From: Dawidia soli
GTDB taxonomy: Bacteria > Bacteroidota > Bacteroidia > Cytophagales > Cyclobacteriaceae
Assembly (NCBI RefSeq): GCF_018598185.1
Contig: NZ_JAHESC010000012.1
Location: 94,500-158,499, forward strand
DNA: 64,000 nt
Direction of reading: 5' to 3'
Of the stretch, positions 51,750 to 60,076 are shown piece after piece (position 1 is the first letter of the stretch; the number at the start of each line of letters is the position of its first letter). The notes below the pieces were generated by a model. The model had not been told where the DNA came from. It ran no database searches and worked only from the letters and a program-made list of their open reading frames with translations. The translations under genes and the position numbers were made by a program.

Positions 51750-52281
51750 TACCGTCACCACGATGCAGGTGACGGCCATTGCCCTGGTAGCCTCGCTGGC
51801 CGTTGTCTTACAAAGCTGTGGTGTCTACTCGTTCAACGGCTCGGCCACCCAGGCGAAGACCATTTCGATGTCGGAGTTCTATAACAACGCCGACCTGGGG
51901 CCCGCCAACATGGGCCAGACCTTTACCAACGACCTGAAGAACTACCTCATTCAGAACTCGAACCTGTCGGTGGTGCAAGACAACGGCGAGCTGCAGATGG
52001 ACGGCGAGATCACCGACTTCCGCCTGACGCCCATTGCGCCGGTGGCCACGGGTGATCAGGGCCAGTTCAGCAACGCCTCGTCGACCCGGCTGACCATTAC
52101 CATCAAAGTGACGTACGTCAACACGCTGGACGAGACCATGTCCTTTAAGGACAAATCGTTCTCGTTTTACCAGGATTTTACGAACGATCAGAACTTCACT
52201 GACATAGAAGAGCGACTGACTAAAGACATTTTTGCACGTCTCGTCAACGACATCTACAACGCGTCTGTTGCCAACTGGTAA
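51733..52281 (+). CDS. LptE-like outer-membrane lipoprotein
   Basis: A 182-residue lipoprotein with lipobox VVLQSC, followed by the CGVYSFNGSA start and the mixed alpha/beta segments seen in the Bacteroidota LptE family, which helps LptD place lipopolysaccharide in the outer membrane. The ATG at 51733 overlaps the sigma54 gene by 17 bp and gives a basic signal peptide (MIWKNN); the ATG at 51763 would lack that charge. Context (sigma54 gene before, secG after) supports the call. Confidence 0.82.
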   Translation: MIWKNNTVTTMQVTAIALVASLAVVLQSCGVYSFNGSATQAKTISMSEFYNNADLGPANMGQTFTNDLKNYLIQNSNLSVVQDNGELQMDGEITDFRLTPIAPVATGDQGQFSNASSTRLTITIKVTYVNTLDETMSFKDKSFSFYQDFTNDQNFTDIEERLTKDIFARLVNDIYNASVANW

Positions 52282-52315
52282 AATTTACTATTTTTACCAA
52301 TCAGGCTCATTTACT

Positions 52316-53293
52316 GTGGAAAAAGACCTCTTCATACACGTACTGAAACACTACCCCGAGAGCTCCTCGGCGGAAGCGCAGGCCGTCCTTTCCCTGAAGG
52401 AGGCATTTCCCTATAGCCAAATGCTGCACGTCCTGTCTGCCCGGGTAGCCAAGGACCACGGTTTTACCAGCCACCAGGCGGAGCTGCAACAGGCGGCCGT
52501 CTATGCTGCCGACCGCGGCGTGCTGCGCGAAATGATGACGCTGGAAACCTCCCCCATGCAACTTGCGCCGGGATCCCTCGACGTCATTCCCAGCGTTACG
52601 TATGCCAATCAGCCGGCTGCCACCGCGCCGCCAGAAGCGGACGACAATTTAGCCGAAGAGGTGATCCAGGACCTGGAACGCCTGCACGCGCTAAAAGCAA
52701 ACTTTGAATCGCTGTTCACGGGCAGTGCCACGCCGGCGCCATCGCAGGAAGCCTCTGCGGCGGTTGTGCTGCCGCCCGTTACGGGCGAAGAAACGCACGA
52801 GGAAGGCGATGCGGTCGATCCGGAGCATGACCAAAGCCCGATAAAATCCAGGAAGCAGCGCATCATCGAGCTGGCACGGGCCGCCGCCCATCAACACGCC
52901 GCGCCACCGGAGGCGGAAACACCTGCCACGCGCAAACGCGGTAAAAAAAAGGATAACAACGGCGAAGAGCTGATCGATGAGATCGCCAACAAGGAAGCGC
53001 TGGCGCCGGAAAACGATAAGCAAAAAGAGCAGCTGGAGATGATCGATCAGTTCATCCGCAGCGCGCCCAGCATTGCACAATCCAAAGAAAAACCGCTGCC
53101 ACCGCCACAGGGCGACCTTTCTACCATCAAAACCGGCGAGTTTGGCGACAACATCGTATCCGAGACCCTGGTTGAGATCCTGCTCAAGCAAGGAAAGAAA
53201 GACAAAGCCATCGAGGTTTTAAAAAAGCTTATTTGGAAGTTTCCACAAAAAAAGGCTTACTTTGCGGCGCAAATTGAAGATTTGAAAAAATAA
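52316..53293 (+). CDS. Conserved protein of unknown function in the lptE-secG operon
   Basis: A 325-residue protein. It starts with the GTG at 52316 (VEKDLFIHVLKHYPESSSAEAQ); no ATG occurs before the conserved helix, and the longer frame would overlap lptE. The N-terminal part is helical, the middle is Pro/Ala/Glu-rich and low in complexity, and the C-terminus has a TPR-like helix (KKDKAIEVLKKLIWKFPQKKAYFAAQIEDL). No signal peptide. It lies 34 bp after lptE and 3 bp before secG, so it is probably co-translated. I do not recognise a function. Confidence 0.7.
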   Translation: MEKDLFIHVLKHYPESSSAEAQAVLSLKEAFPYSQMLHVLSARVAKDHGFTSHQAELQQAAVYAADRGVLREMMTLETSPMQLAPGSLDVIPSVTYANQPAATAPPEADDNLAEEVIQDLERLHALKANFESLFTGSATPAPSQEASAAVVLPPVTGEETHEEGDAVDPEHDQSPIKSRKQRIIELARAAAHQHAAPPEAETPATRKRGKKKDNNGEELIDEIANKEALAPENDKQKEQLEMIDQFIRSAPSIAQSKEKPLPPPQGDLSTIKTGEFGDNIVSETLVEILLKQGKKDKAIEVLKKLIWKFPQKKAYFAAQIEDLKK

Positions 53294-53296
53294 CTT

Positions 53297-53656
53297 ATGT
53301 ATACACTTGTCATTAGCCTGATCATCCTGTTCGCTGTTTTATTGGTGCTTGTTATCCTGGCACAAAACTCCAAAGGGGGTGGTCTCACCAGCCAGTTCGG
53401 AGGCTCTGCGGCCAGCAACATCATCGGCGTAAAGAAGACTGGCGACCTGCTGGAAAAACTGACCTGGACGTTCATTATCGCCATCATGATCCTGACGCTG
53501 TCCACCAACTACATCGGCGTAAGCCGTGGCACGGAAGGCAGCAACAAAATGCTGGACCGCGCCGGTGAGCAAGCGCCTGCGCAAACTGCGCCGGATCTGA
53601 ACAGCCTTGGTACCGACAGCGCTGCCGGCGCCCCGGCCGAAACTCCTGCTCCGTAA
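53297..53656 (+). CDS. secG: Preprotein translocase subunit SecG
   Basis: A 119-residue protein with two membrane helices and the SecG loop QNSKGGGLTSQFGGSAASNIIGVKKTGDLLEKLTW between them, followed by a Pro/Ala-rich cytoplasmic tail longer than in Escherichia coli SecG. SecG assists SecYE during protein export. It closes the miaB-sigma54-lptE-unknown operon and is followed by a terminator. Confidence 0.95.
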   Translation: MYTLVISLIILFAVLLVLVILAQNSKGGGLTSQFGGSAASNIIGVKKTGDLLEKLTWTFIIAIMILTLSTNYIGVSRGTEGSNKMLDRAGEQAPAQTAPDLNSLGTDSAAGAPAETPAP

Positions 53657-53682
53657 GCACATTCATTACAAAAGAATAGAAT

Positions 53683-53712
53683 AAGGGCATCCACCAGATG
53701 CCCTTTCTTTTT
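53683..53712 (+). terminator. Terminator after secG
   Basis: AAGGGCATC (53683-53691) / GATGCCCTT (53697-53705) stem with a 5-nt loop, followed by TCTTTTT. Confidence 0.9.
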
Positions 53713-53754
53713 GTCAAAATTTAAAGCATCTTCGCGGCAAACATACCGACATTC

Positions 53755-54606
53755 ATGAGCCAGACAACAGACCTGAATAATCTTCGTAAGCTAAGCTCTC
53801 AGATCCGCCGAGACATCGTTCGCATGGTACACGCCTGTCAATCAGGCCACCCGGGCGGCTCGCTGGGTTGCACCGACTTCTTTGTAGCCCTGTACTTCAA
53901 GATCATGAAGCACGACCCCAAGTTCAACATGAACGGCAAGGGCGAAGACATATTCTTTCTTTCCAATGGCCACATCTCGCCGGTGTTCTATTCTACACTG
54001 GCACACGCCGGCTACTTTGATAAAAAAGAGCTCGCTACCTTCCGGATGCTGAACTCGCGCCTGCAAGGCCACCCCGCTACACACGAGCATCTGCCGGGTA
54101 TCCGGATCGCCTCCGGATCGCTGGGCCAGGGCCTGTCGGTCGCCAACGGTGCGGCACAAGCCAAAAAACTGGACAAGGACGACCGCTTCGTATACGTCCT
54201 CATGGGCGACGGCGAGCTTCAGGAAGGTCAGGTTTGGGAAGCTGCCATGTACGCCGGCGCCAATAAAGTAGATAATCTCATTGCCACAGTTGACTATAAC
54301 GGCCAGCAGATCGACGGCCCTGTAGACAAGATCCTGTCGCTGCTCAACCTGCGCGCCAAGTGGGAAGCCTTCGGTTGGATCGTGCAGGAGTTCAACGGCA
54401 ACAACCTGGACGAGGTCGTAGCAGGTCTGGAGAATGCCCAGAAGCTTGCCAAGAACGGCAAGCCGGTGATGAACCTGATGAAGACCGAAATGGGCTACGG
54501 CGTAGACTATATGGTCGGCTCGCACAAGTGGCACGGTGTTGCTCCCAACGACGAAGAGCTCAAGAAGGCGCTTGCTCAGCTGGAAGAGACCCTGGGCGAT
54601 TACTAA
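53755..54606 (+). CDS. Transketolase, N-terminal subunit only
   Basis: A 283-residue protein equal to the N-terminal thiamine-diphosphate-binding half of transketolase: SGHPGGSLGCTDFFVALYF near the start, LGQGLSVANGAA, and the TPP motif GDGELQEGQVWEAAM with TVDYNGQQIDG. In organisms with a split enzyme, the second half is usually the next gene. Here a terminator and an unrelated lipoprotein gene follow, so the C-terminal subunit must be elsewhere. The complex would move two-carbon units in the pentose phosphate pathway. Confidence 0.93.
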   Translation: MSQTTDLNNLRKLSSQIRRDIVRMVHACQSGHPGGSLGCTDFFVALYFKIMKHDPKFNMNGKGEDIFFLSNGHISPVFYSTLAHAGYFDKKELATFRMLNSRLQGHPATHEHLPGIRIASGSLGQGLSVANGAAQAKKLDKDDRFVYVLMGDGELQEGQVWEAAMYAGANKVDNLIATVDYNGQQIDGPVDKILSLLNLRAKWEAFGWIVQEFNGNNLDEVVAGLENAQKLAKNGKPVMNLMKTEMGYGVDYMVGSHKWHGVAPNDEELKKALAQLEETLGDY

Positions 54607-54625
54607 GCGTTAGAAAAGCTTATAT

Positions 54626-54662
54626 AAAAAAGCCTGACTGTCAGACGACGGCCAGGCTTTTT
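54626..54662. terminator. Terminator between transketolase and the minus-strand lipoprotein
   Basis: AAAAAGCCTG / CAGGCTTTTT stem with A and T runs on both sides, so it can work for both convergent genes. Confidence 0.85.
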
Positions 54663-54680
54663 GTTTACGTGAGGGCGATA

Positions 54681-55970
54681 TTACTGCGTAATATGCTCTA
54701 CCGACTTAGTCAAAATCTCTGTCCAGGTCATCGACGTATTGTCTATCAGGGCAGGTTTTACATCTACATCAAAATAGCTGGTGTACCCGGCATATTCCCG
54801 CAATTCCGTCGTGTAGCTAACGGCATTCTCCGCCAGCTCGGCGAAGGATCGCTTCATGTTTCCCGAGCTCAGGGTCACGCTCGCAGGGATTACCGGAACA
54901 TTGACCTCATATTGCCCTGTCGGGCCGTGTATCCTCCAATCCGATTGATTACCATCCAATGAAGCCAGCACCTGCAATCTCACCGCATCGGCCGTACCGG
55001 TTGTCTCCCAGGTAAATCGATTGTCGTTTTGAGCATAGAGAAATGTTGCGTCCATATACTTCATCGTCGTCGCCATTTCACTGCCCTTATTCGAATAGAC
55101 ATTAGAAACGTTGCCGGACCGCGCCGACAGCGTTACGCTGTAGGACGTAAAAAAGTCGGGCATAACGGGAATGGTTTGGAATTCCTCCGGGCTTTCAAGA
55201 GACCGCACGCGCGACGTGGTATAATAGCGAAAATCGCCATCGCTGTTGATACCGGTAATTTGCCATGCGGCAAATTCCGCATCGCCGGGCCACGGAACGT
55301 CTATCGCTTCCGCCAGATTAAATTCGTTTAACTGAACCGTATAGGGTGTATTCTGCTCGTATTCGCCGTACAGATACTGAAAAGGCGCAGCATTCTTGGC
55401 GATCAGTACCTTCGACTTTTGAGACCATGTCGTAAAGCCAATCTTTACCCCGGTGTCGGTACGTTCAAATTGCTCAGCGGTAGAATACGGTACTCTCGGT
55501 CCTGAGTTTGTAATAGAAAGCCGATCACCCTCATAGCCGTCCACGTTTACCGTTACCTTGCCCACCGCGGCTCCTGGGGTGCTGATCGTCGCAAATCCGT
55601 ATTGCCCAAACGGCACCTGGGCATAGGTGTCGACGCTTGTATACTTCGCGTGGTAGTTGCGGATCACCGTGAGGGTTACGTTGTCTTCGGCAAAGTTTTC
55701 GGCCGCCTCAAAGGTGTGCGTTGCATTGTTCTTCAACTCGGCTGCGTCGAGCACGTTGCCTTGCTTATCCGATAGCACCATCCACGCGCTGGCGCCCGTG
55801 GGCACTACATTACCGGTAACCGTAAACGCCAGTTTTTTTGCTTCCGGCGTCTCGTCCGGATCTTCGTGCGTCTCCGGGTCCCCGGCGGGCGCCTTGGTTC
55901 CATCATCGTCGCTACACGCAAATGCCATCATGGCTACCAACACAACCATTGGCCAACATTTCATTTTCAT
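54681..55970 (-). CDS. Lipoprotein of unknown function
   Basis: A 429-residue lipoprotein (MKMKCWPMVVLVAMMAFACSDDDG). After the lipobox comes an acidic linker (DPETHEDPDETPEAKK) and then beta-rich sequence without a motif I can name. It is not clearly one of the paralogous array at 25-37 kb: no WGDG motif and no leucine-rich-like tail. A minus-strand TATCTTTA at 56008-56001 may be its -7 box. Single gene. Confidence 0.75.
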   Translation of the reverse strand: MKMKCWPMVVLVAMMAFACSDDDGTKAPAGDPETHEDPDETPEAKKLAFTVTGNVVPTGASAWMVLSDKQGNVLDAAELKNNATHTFEAAENFAEDNVTLTVIRNYHAKYTSVDTYAQVPFGQYGFATISTPGAAVGKVTVNVDGYEGDRLSITNSGPRVPYSTAEQFERTDTGVKIGFTTWSQKSKVLIAKNAAPFQYLYGEYEQNTPYTVQLNEFNLAEAIDVPWPGDAEFAAWQITGINSDGDFRYYTTSRVRSLESPEEFQTIPVMPDFFTSYSVTLSARSGNVSNVYSNKGSEMATTMKYMDATFLYAQNDNRFTWETTGTADAVRLQVLASLDGNQSDWRIHGPTGQYEVNVPVIPASVTLSSGNMKRSFAELAENAVSYTTELREYAGYTSYFDVDVKPALIDNTSMTWTEILTKSVEHITQ

Positions 55971-56314
55971 AGATACTTCGGATTATTGTTAGATATAGGG
56001 TAAAGATACACGCTTCCCCCACACGCCATTCAACGCAACGGGTCCTGGCCAACGTCTGCCATGTATGTTTTTATACCCAAATAAAAAGGCCACCCCGGGA
56101 GGGTGACCTTTTTGCCTTATGGGAGGCTCAAATCCGGTGTGTCTTTGAAAATATCTATAGGAACTTCATTTTCTATATACGTAATATTTTCGTGTCGCTG
56201 TCCGAATCATTCCGGAGAATTATCAGAGTCGCGTATAATTTCATACTCCGGTTAATTTATACCCCCGTAAACAAATAGTATACAGTCGCCTGTATGGGTG
56301 GCTTTCACAGCGAT
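55971..56314 (-). other. Gap with a terminator far behind the OPT transporter, possible RNA
   Basis: No protein gene. Minus-strand features: a hairpin CCGGAG / CTCCGG with inner AATTAT / ATAATT (56212-56251), a TACTATTTG near 56279-56271 that is one base too long for TAnnTTTG, and a strong terminator AAAAAGGCCACCC / GGGTGACCTTTTT at 56083-56113, some 200 bp after the OPT stop. It could be a long 3' UTR or an independent RNA of about 190 nt. Confidence 0.3.
56083..56113 (-). terminator. Terminator downstream of the OPT transporter gene
   Basis: AAAAAGGCCACCC (56083-56095) / GGGTGACCTTTTT (56101-56113), one G-U type mismatch, 5-nt loop. Confidence 0.8.
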
Positions 56315-58360
56315 CTATTTCTGCTTCGCCAACCGGTACAGCATGAACATCATCGCGACAAAGAATGCTACGCCCAGCAACTGATACGCATCGCTACCGA
56401 TACCTGCCACCAGGTGGTGCTCCACATTCATCGAGTCCATAATCGTCGGAAGGGATACCGCCAGGATGGCCACCAGTACCCCAGTCAGGGCGCCACCGGC
56501 AATCAGACCTGTGGCAAATAAGCTGCCGCGGCTCAGTTCGTCTTCTTCTTTCTTCTCGCCCTTGCGTTCTGCATTCCAGTCGATATATCCTTTCAGCGCA
56601 CCCCCGGCAAAGATGGGCAATGTAGTAGAGAGCGGCAGGTACAGCCCAATGGCAAACGCCAGTGCCTTGACGCCGCACAGCTCCATGGTAATGGCGATGA
56701 ACACCCCAACCATCACAAACTGCCAGTCGAGGTTATACGACAGAATACCCTTGGCCAACGTAGCCATGAGCGTAGATTGCGGGGCCGGATATTTGTCGCT
56801 TCCAATCGCGTGCTGCAGGCCTTGCGCGACCATGTCGGGTGTAGGCGTATCGAGGATTTGCACAACCACACCAATAGCAACCGACGAAACAATGGCACCG
56901 ATAAACAATGCCAACTGCTGGTAGCGTGGTGTAGCCCCCACGATATAACCCGTCTTGAGGTCTTGCGAAGTCCCACCCGCGTTGGAAGCGGCGATACAGA
57001 TCATCCCCCCCACTACCAGTGCCAGCGGCTCATAAAACTTGCCGGACCAGCCCACGCTGGTAAAGATCAAACATGTACCCATCAGCGTGGCGATGGTCAT
57101 ACCCGAAATAGGATTGTTACTCGTGCCCACCAGCCCGACGATACGGCTGGATACCGTCACAAAGAAGAACCCGAAGACGACGATCAATATGCCGATAATG
57201 AGCTTTTGCAAAATATTGTCGCCGGGGATGATGTTATCCGGAAGCATGGCCGTCAGCAATACCAGGGCAATGCTACCGATGATAACGACCTTAAAGGTAA
57301 GGTCACGTTCCGTACGCACCACGTTGGTCTGAGTGCCCGCGTCGCTGCGCATGGAAGCAATGCTTTCGCGGAAAGAAGAAACGATCGTCGGAATGGTCTT
57401 GAGCAGGGTAATAAAACCACCGGCTGCTACGGCACCCGCACCGATCTGGCGAATGTATGCCCAGTAGATAGCATCAGCATAGCTACTAAAAGTATGCGCA
57501 CCGGCATCCCACGCGCCGCGCCCGCCGGACGTGTTGATGTCGGCCAGGTAGCCCAGCTTTACCAACTGAAGGGCGATGGTATCGGGCGACACCAGCGTGG
57601 TCAACAGCGGCGTAAGCGCCCACCAGGCCAGCACCGAGCCGGCCACCAGGATGCCCGAAATGCGGGGACCGATGATATAGCCCACCCCCAGGTACTCTGG
57701 CGTAATCTCACCACGCGTCGCCGCCGACGGCCAGTACCGGTTGGCCTGTGTCGTGACAAACGACGGCACCTCGGCAATGACGTGAAATACTTTTTGCAAC
57801 AAGGCATACACCATGGCCACGCCCATGCCGATAAAGGCAGTCTGCGCGAACACACCGCCTTTCTCGCCGGCCTGCAGTACCGACGCGCACGCCGTTCCTT
57901 CCGGATACGGCAGCACGCCGTGTTCTTTTACGATCAGCGACCGGCGCAGCGGCACCATCATGAGCGTGCCCAGCATTCCGCCAAAGGCCGCCAGGATCAG
58001 GATCGTTAAGTAATTGAAATAATGCTCGCCAATGCTTTCGCCGCTGGCATCGGGCGAAAGGAACAAAAAGCCCGGCAATGTAAACACCACCCCCGCTGCG
58101 ATCGACTCACCTGCCGAGCCCGTGGTTTGAATAATGTTATTTTCGAGGATCGTCGTCTTGAGAAACTTCCGTCCCAGCGTAATGGCGATCACGGCAATGG
58201 GGATCGAGGCCGTCACGGTGAGCCCCGCTTTCAACGCCAGGTATACTGTCGACGCACCGAACAAAATGCCGAACAAAGAACCGACCAGTACGGACTTCAC
58301 CGTAAACTCCGCCATCGTCGTCTCCGGCGGCACATACGGCTTAAACGTTTTATTTTCCAT
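56315..58360 (-). CDS. OPT-family oligopeptide transporter
   Basis: A 681-residue, many-helix membrane protein of the OPT family: TMAEFTVKSVLVGSLFGILFGASTVYLALKAGLTVTASIPIAVIAI at the N-terminus, GSAGESIAAGVVFTLPG and PYPEGTACASVLQAGE in the first half, and CGVKALAFAIGLYLPLSTTLPIFAGGALKG near the C-terminus. Bacterial members import oligopeptides or metal chelates. It starts 28 bp after a POT-type peptide transporter gene and is surely in one operon with it. Confidence 0.93.
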   Translation of the reverse strand: MENKTFKPYVPPETTMAEFTVKSVLVGSLFGILFGASTVYLALKAGLTVTASIPIAVIAITLGRKFLKTTILENNIIQTTGSAGESIAAGVVFTLPGFLFLSPDASGESIGEHYFNYLTILILAAFGGMLGTLMMVPLRRSLIVKEHGVLPYPEGTACASVLQAGEKGGVFAQTAFIGMGVAMVYALLQKVFHVIAEVPSFVTTQANRYWPSAATRGEITPEYLGVGYIIGPRISGILVAGSVLAWWALTPLLTTLVSPDTIALQLVKLGYLADINTSGGRGAWDAGAHTFSSYADAIYWAYIRQIGAGAVAAGGFITLLKTIPTIVSSFRESIASMRSDAGTQTNVVRTERDLTFKVVIIGSIALVLLTAMLPDNIIPGDNILQKLIIGILIVVFGFFFVTVSSRIVGLVGTSNNPISGMTIATLMGTCLIFTSVGWSGKFYEPLALVVGGMICIAASNAGGTSQDLKTGYIVGATPRYQQLALFIGAIVSSVAIGVVVQILDTPTPDMVAQGLQHAIGSDKYPAPQSTLMATLAKGILSYNLDWQFVMVGVFIAITMELCGVKALAFAIGLYLPLSTTLPIFAGGALKGYIDWNAERKGEKKEEDELSRGSLFATGLIAGGALTGVLVAILAVSLPTIMDSMNVEHHLVAGIGSDAYQLLGVAFFVAMMFMLYRLAKQK

Positions 58361-58388
58361 AGGATAGGTATAATGAGTTACACAGTCA

Positions 58389-59888
58389 TTAGCGGATGTC
58401 GCCCATCAGCTTGCGGATAGGCTTGGCCAGCACCAGCACGATCACCCCTGCGACCAACATGATCTTCACGATCAGCGCAAACAGGTCGGTCATCAACGAG
58501 GGATCCTGGGCGAGCACCTCTTCGCTAAACTCCCCGGCATACAACCCTGCAAACAAGTTGCCCAGGGCCAGGGCCATAAAGAACACCCCCATCATCTGTC
58601 CCACCAGCCGCTTCGGCGCCAGCTTGGTCACTCCGCTCAGGCCAATGGGGTATAAACAGATCTCGCCGAAGGTATGCAGCATATAGGTCACCACCAGCCA
58701 CGATACGCCCGGCTTATTGCCTTGCATGACAATCCCCGCCGCGCCCATCATGACCAGGTAGCCCAGGCCCATCCAGAACAAGCCCATGGCGAGTTTCACC
58801 GGCGTAATGGGGTTGAGCTTGCGCTTGGCCAGCGTAGACCACAGCCACGTGAAGACCGGCACAAACAAAAGCACAAAGATGGGCGGCGCCGACTGCAGCC
58901 AGCTGGCAGGCATGGTAAAACCACCAAAGAGGCGGTCGGCATAGCGGTCGGCAAACAGGTTGAGCGATGAGCCCTGCCCTTCATACCCGGCATAGAACGC
59001 CGTCGTCACGACAAAGAATATAAAGATGGCCAGCACTTTTTTCTTCTCGTCGGCCGTGAGGTTCTCGAAGATAAATACGTAGGCGAAGTATAGCAGCACG
59101 CTGATCAGCAGCACCACGCCGGAACCTTGCGCAAACACGACAGGGTTGATGGTAATGGTACGGGTCCACAACAGGGCCACCAGCGTTGCGAGGCCTATCC
59201 CGATGATCCACAACGCATAGCGGATGTTCCTCTCCAGCGCCTTTTGCCGTACGGGGTCGGCATGCCGGCTTGGCTCCAACCCTACTGTACCGAGATAATT
59301 GTCGGTAAGCTTATACTGGATCACACCCAACACCATGCCGACGCCGGCGGCGGCGAAGCCATAGTGCCAGTTGACATTTTCACCGAGGTAGCCCACGATG
59401 ATGGGCGAGATCAGTGCGCCCGAGTTGATGCCCATGAAGAAGATGGAAAAACCGGCATCGCGCCGCACCTGGTCTTCCGGCGGGTAGATCTCGCCTACCA
59501 TGCTGCTGATGTTGGGCTTCAGCATGCCGGTGCCCAATACGATAAAGAGCAGTCCGAGGAAGAAGGTTTCCTGCGAGGGCAGCGCGAGGCAGAAGTGTCC
59601 CAGCGCAATGATGCAGCCGCCATACAGGATCGAGCGTCGCAAACCGAAGAATTTATCGGCCAGCCACCCCCCGGGTAGCGCCAGCAGGTAGACGAACATG
59701 GTGTACAGGCCATAGATAGCGCCGCCGGTGCGGTCGTCCAGGCCCATCCCGCCTTTTTCGACGGAGGCAACCATGAACAGTAACAGCAAGGCCCGCATTC
59801 CGTAGTAGCTGAATCGCTCCCACATTTCGGTAAAAAACAACGTCGCAAGGCCACGCGGGTGGCCAAAAAAAGTTTTGTCTGTATTCAT
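58389..59888 (-). CDS. POT-family proton-coupled peptide transporter (DtpT-like)
   Basis: A 499-residue MFS transporter of the proton-dependent oligopeptide (POT/PTR) family. The signature FFTEMWERFSYYGMRALLLLFM contains the ExxERFxYYG proton-coupling motif, and LFIVLGTGMLKPNISSMVGEIY is the second family motif. It brings in di- and tripeptides. It precedes the OPT transporter by 28 bp; together they make a peptide-uptake operon. Confidence 0.94.
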   Translation of the reverse strand: MNTDKTFFGHPRGLATLFFTEMWERFSYYGMRALLLLFMVASVEKGGMGLDDRTGGAIYGLYTMFVYLLALPGGWLADKFFGLRRSILYGGCIIALGHFCLALPSQETFFLGLLFIVLGTGMLKPNISSMVGEIYPPEDQVRRDAGFSIFFMGINSGALISPIIVGYLGENVNWHYGFAAAGVGMVLGVIQYKLTDNYLGTVGLEPSRHADPVRQKALERNIRYALWIIGIGLATLVALLWTRTITINPVVFAQGSGVVLLISVLLYFAYVFIFENLTADEKKKVLAIFIFFVVTTAFYAGYEGQGSSLNLFADRYADRLFGGFTMPASWLQSAPPIFVLLFVPVFTWLWSTLAKRKLNPITPVKLAMGLFWMGLGYLVMMGAAGIVMQGNKPGVSWLVVTYMLHTFGEICLYPIGLSGVTKLAPKRLVGQMMGVFFMALALGNLFAGLYAGEFSEEVLAQDPSLMTDLFALIVKIMLVAGVIVLVLAKPIRKLMGDIR

Positions 59889-60023
59889 GAAAACAGATGA
59901 TCAGCTTAGGTATAGGTCTCCCGGCAAAATGTTATTCCAAAATCGCCCGAAAGTAGGGCGAGAAATTGGTTTTCGCAAATGACCATTCCGGTCGCAAAGG
60001 AAACAAAAAATTCATTGCAAACG

Positions 60024-60053
60024 ATTGAAACACTATAAAAATAGCTAACTTTG
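60024..60053 (+). promoter_or_regulatory. Promoter of pckA
   Basis: ATTG (60024-60027), 18 bp, then a perfect TAACTTTG box (60046-60053). The ATG at 60077 lies 23 bp after the box. Confidence 0.7.
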
Positions 60054-60076
60054 TTCAACTCATTAACCCAACAAAC

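Noticed and set aside
56777..58009. 410-residue plus-strand frame opposite the OPT transporter
   Set aside because: Antisense of a hydrophobic membrane gene, with His/Arg-rich noise sequence and no family.
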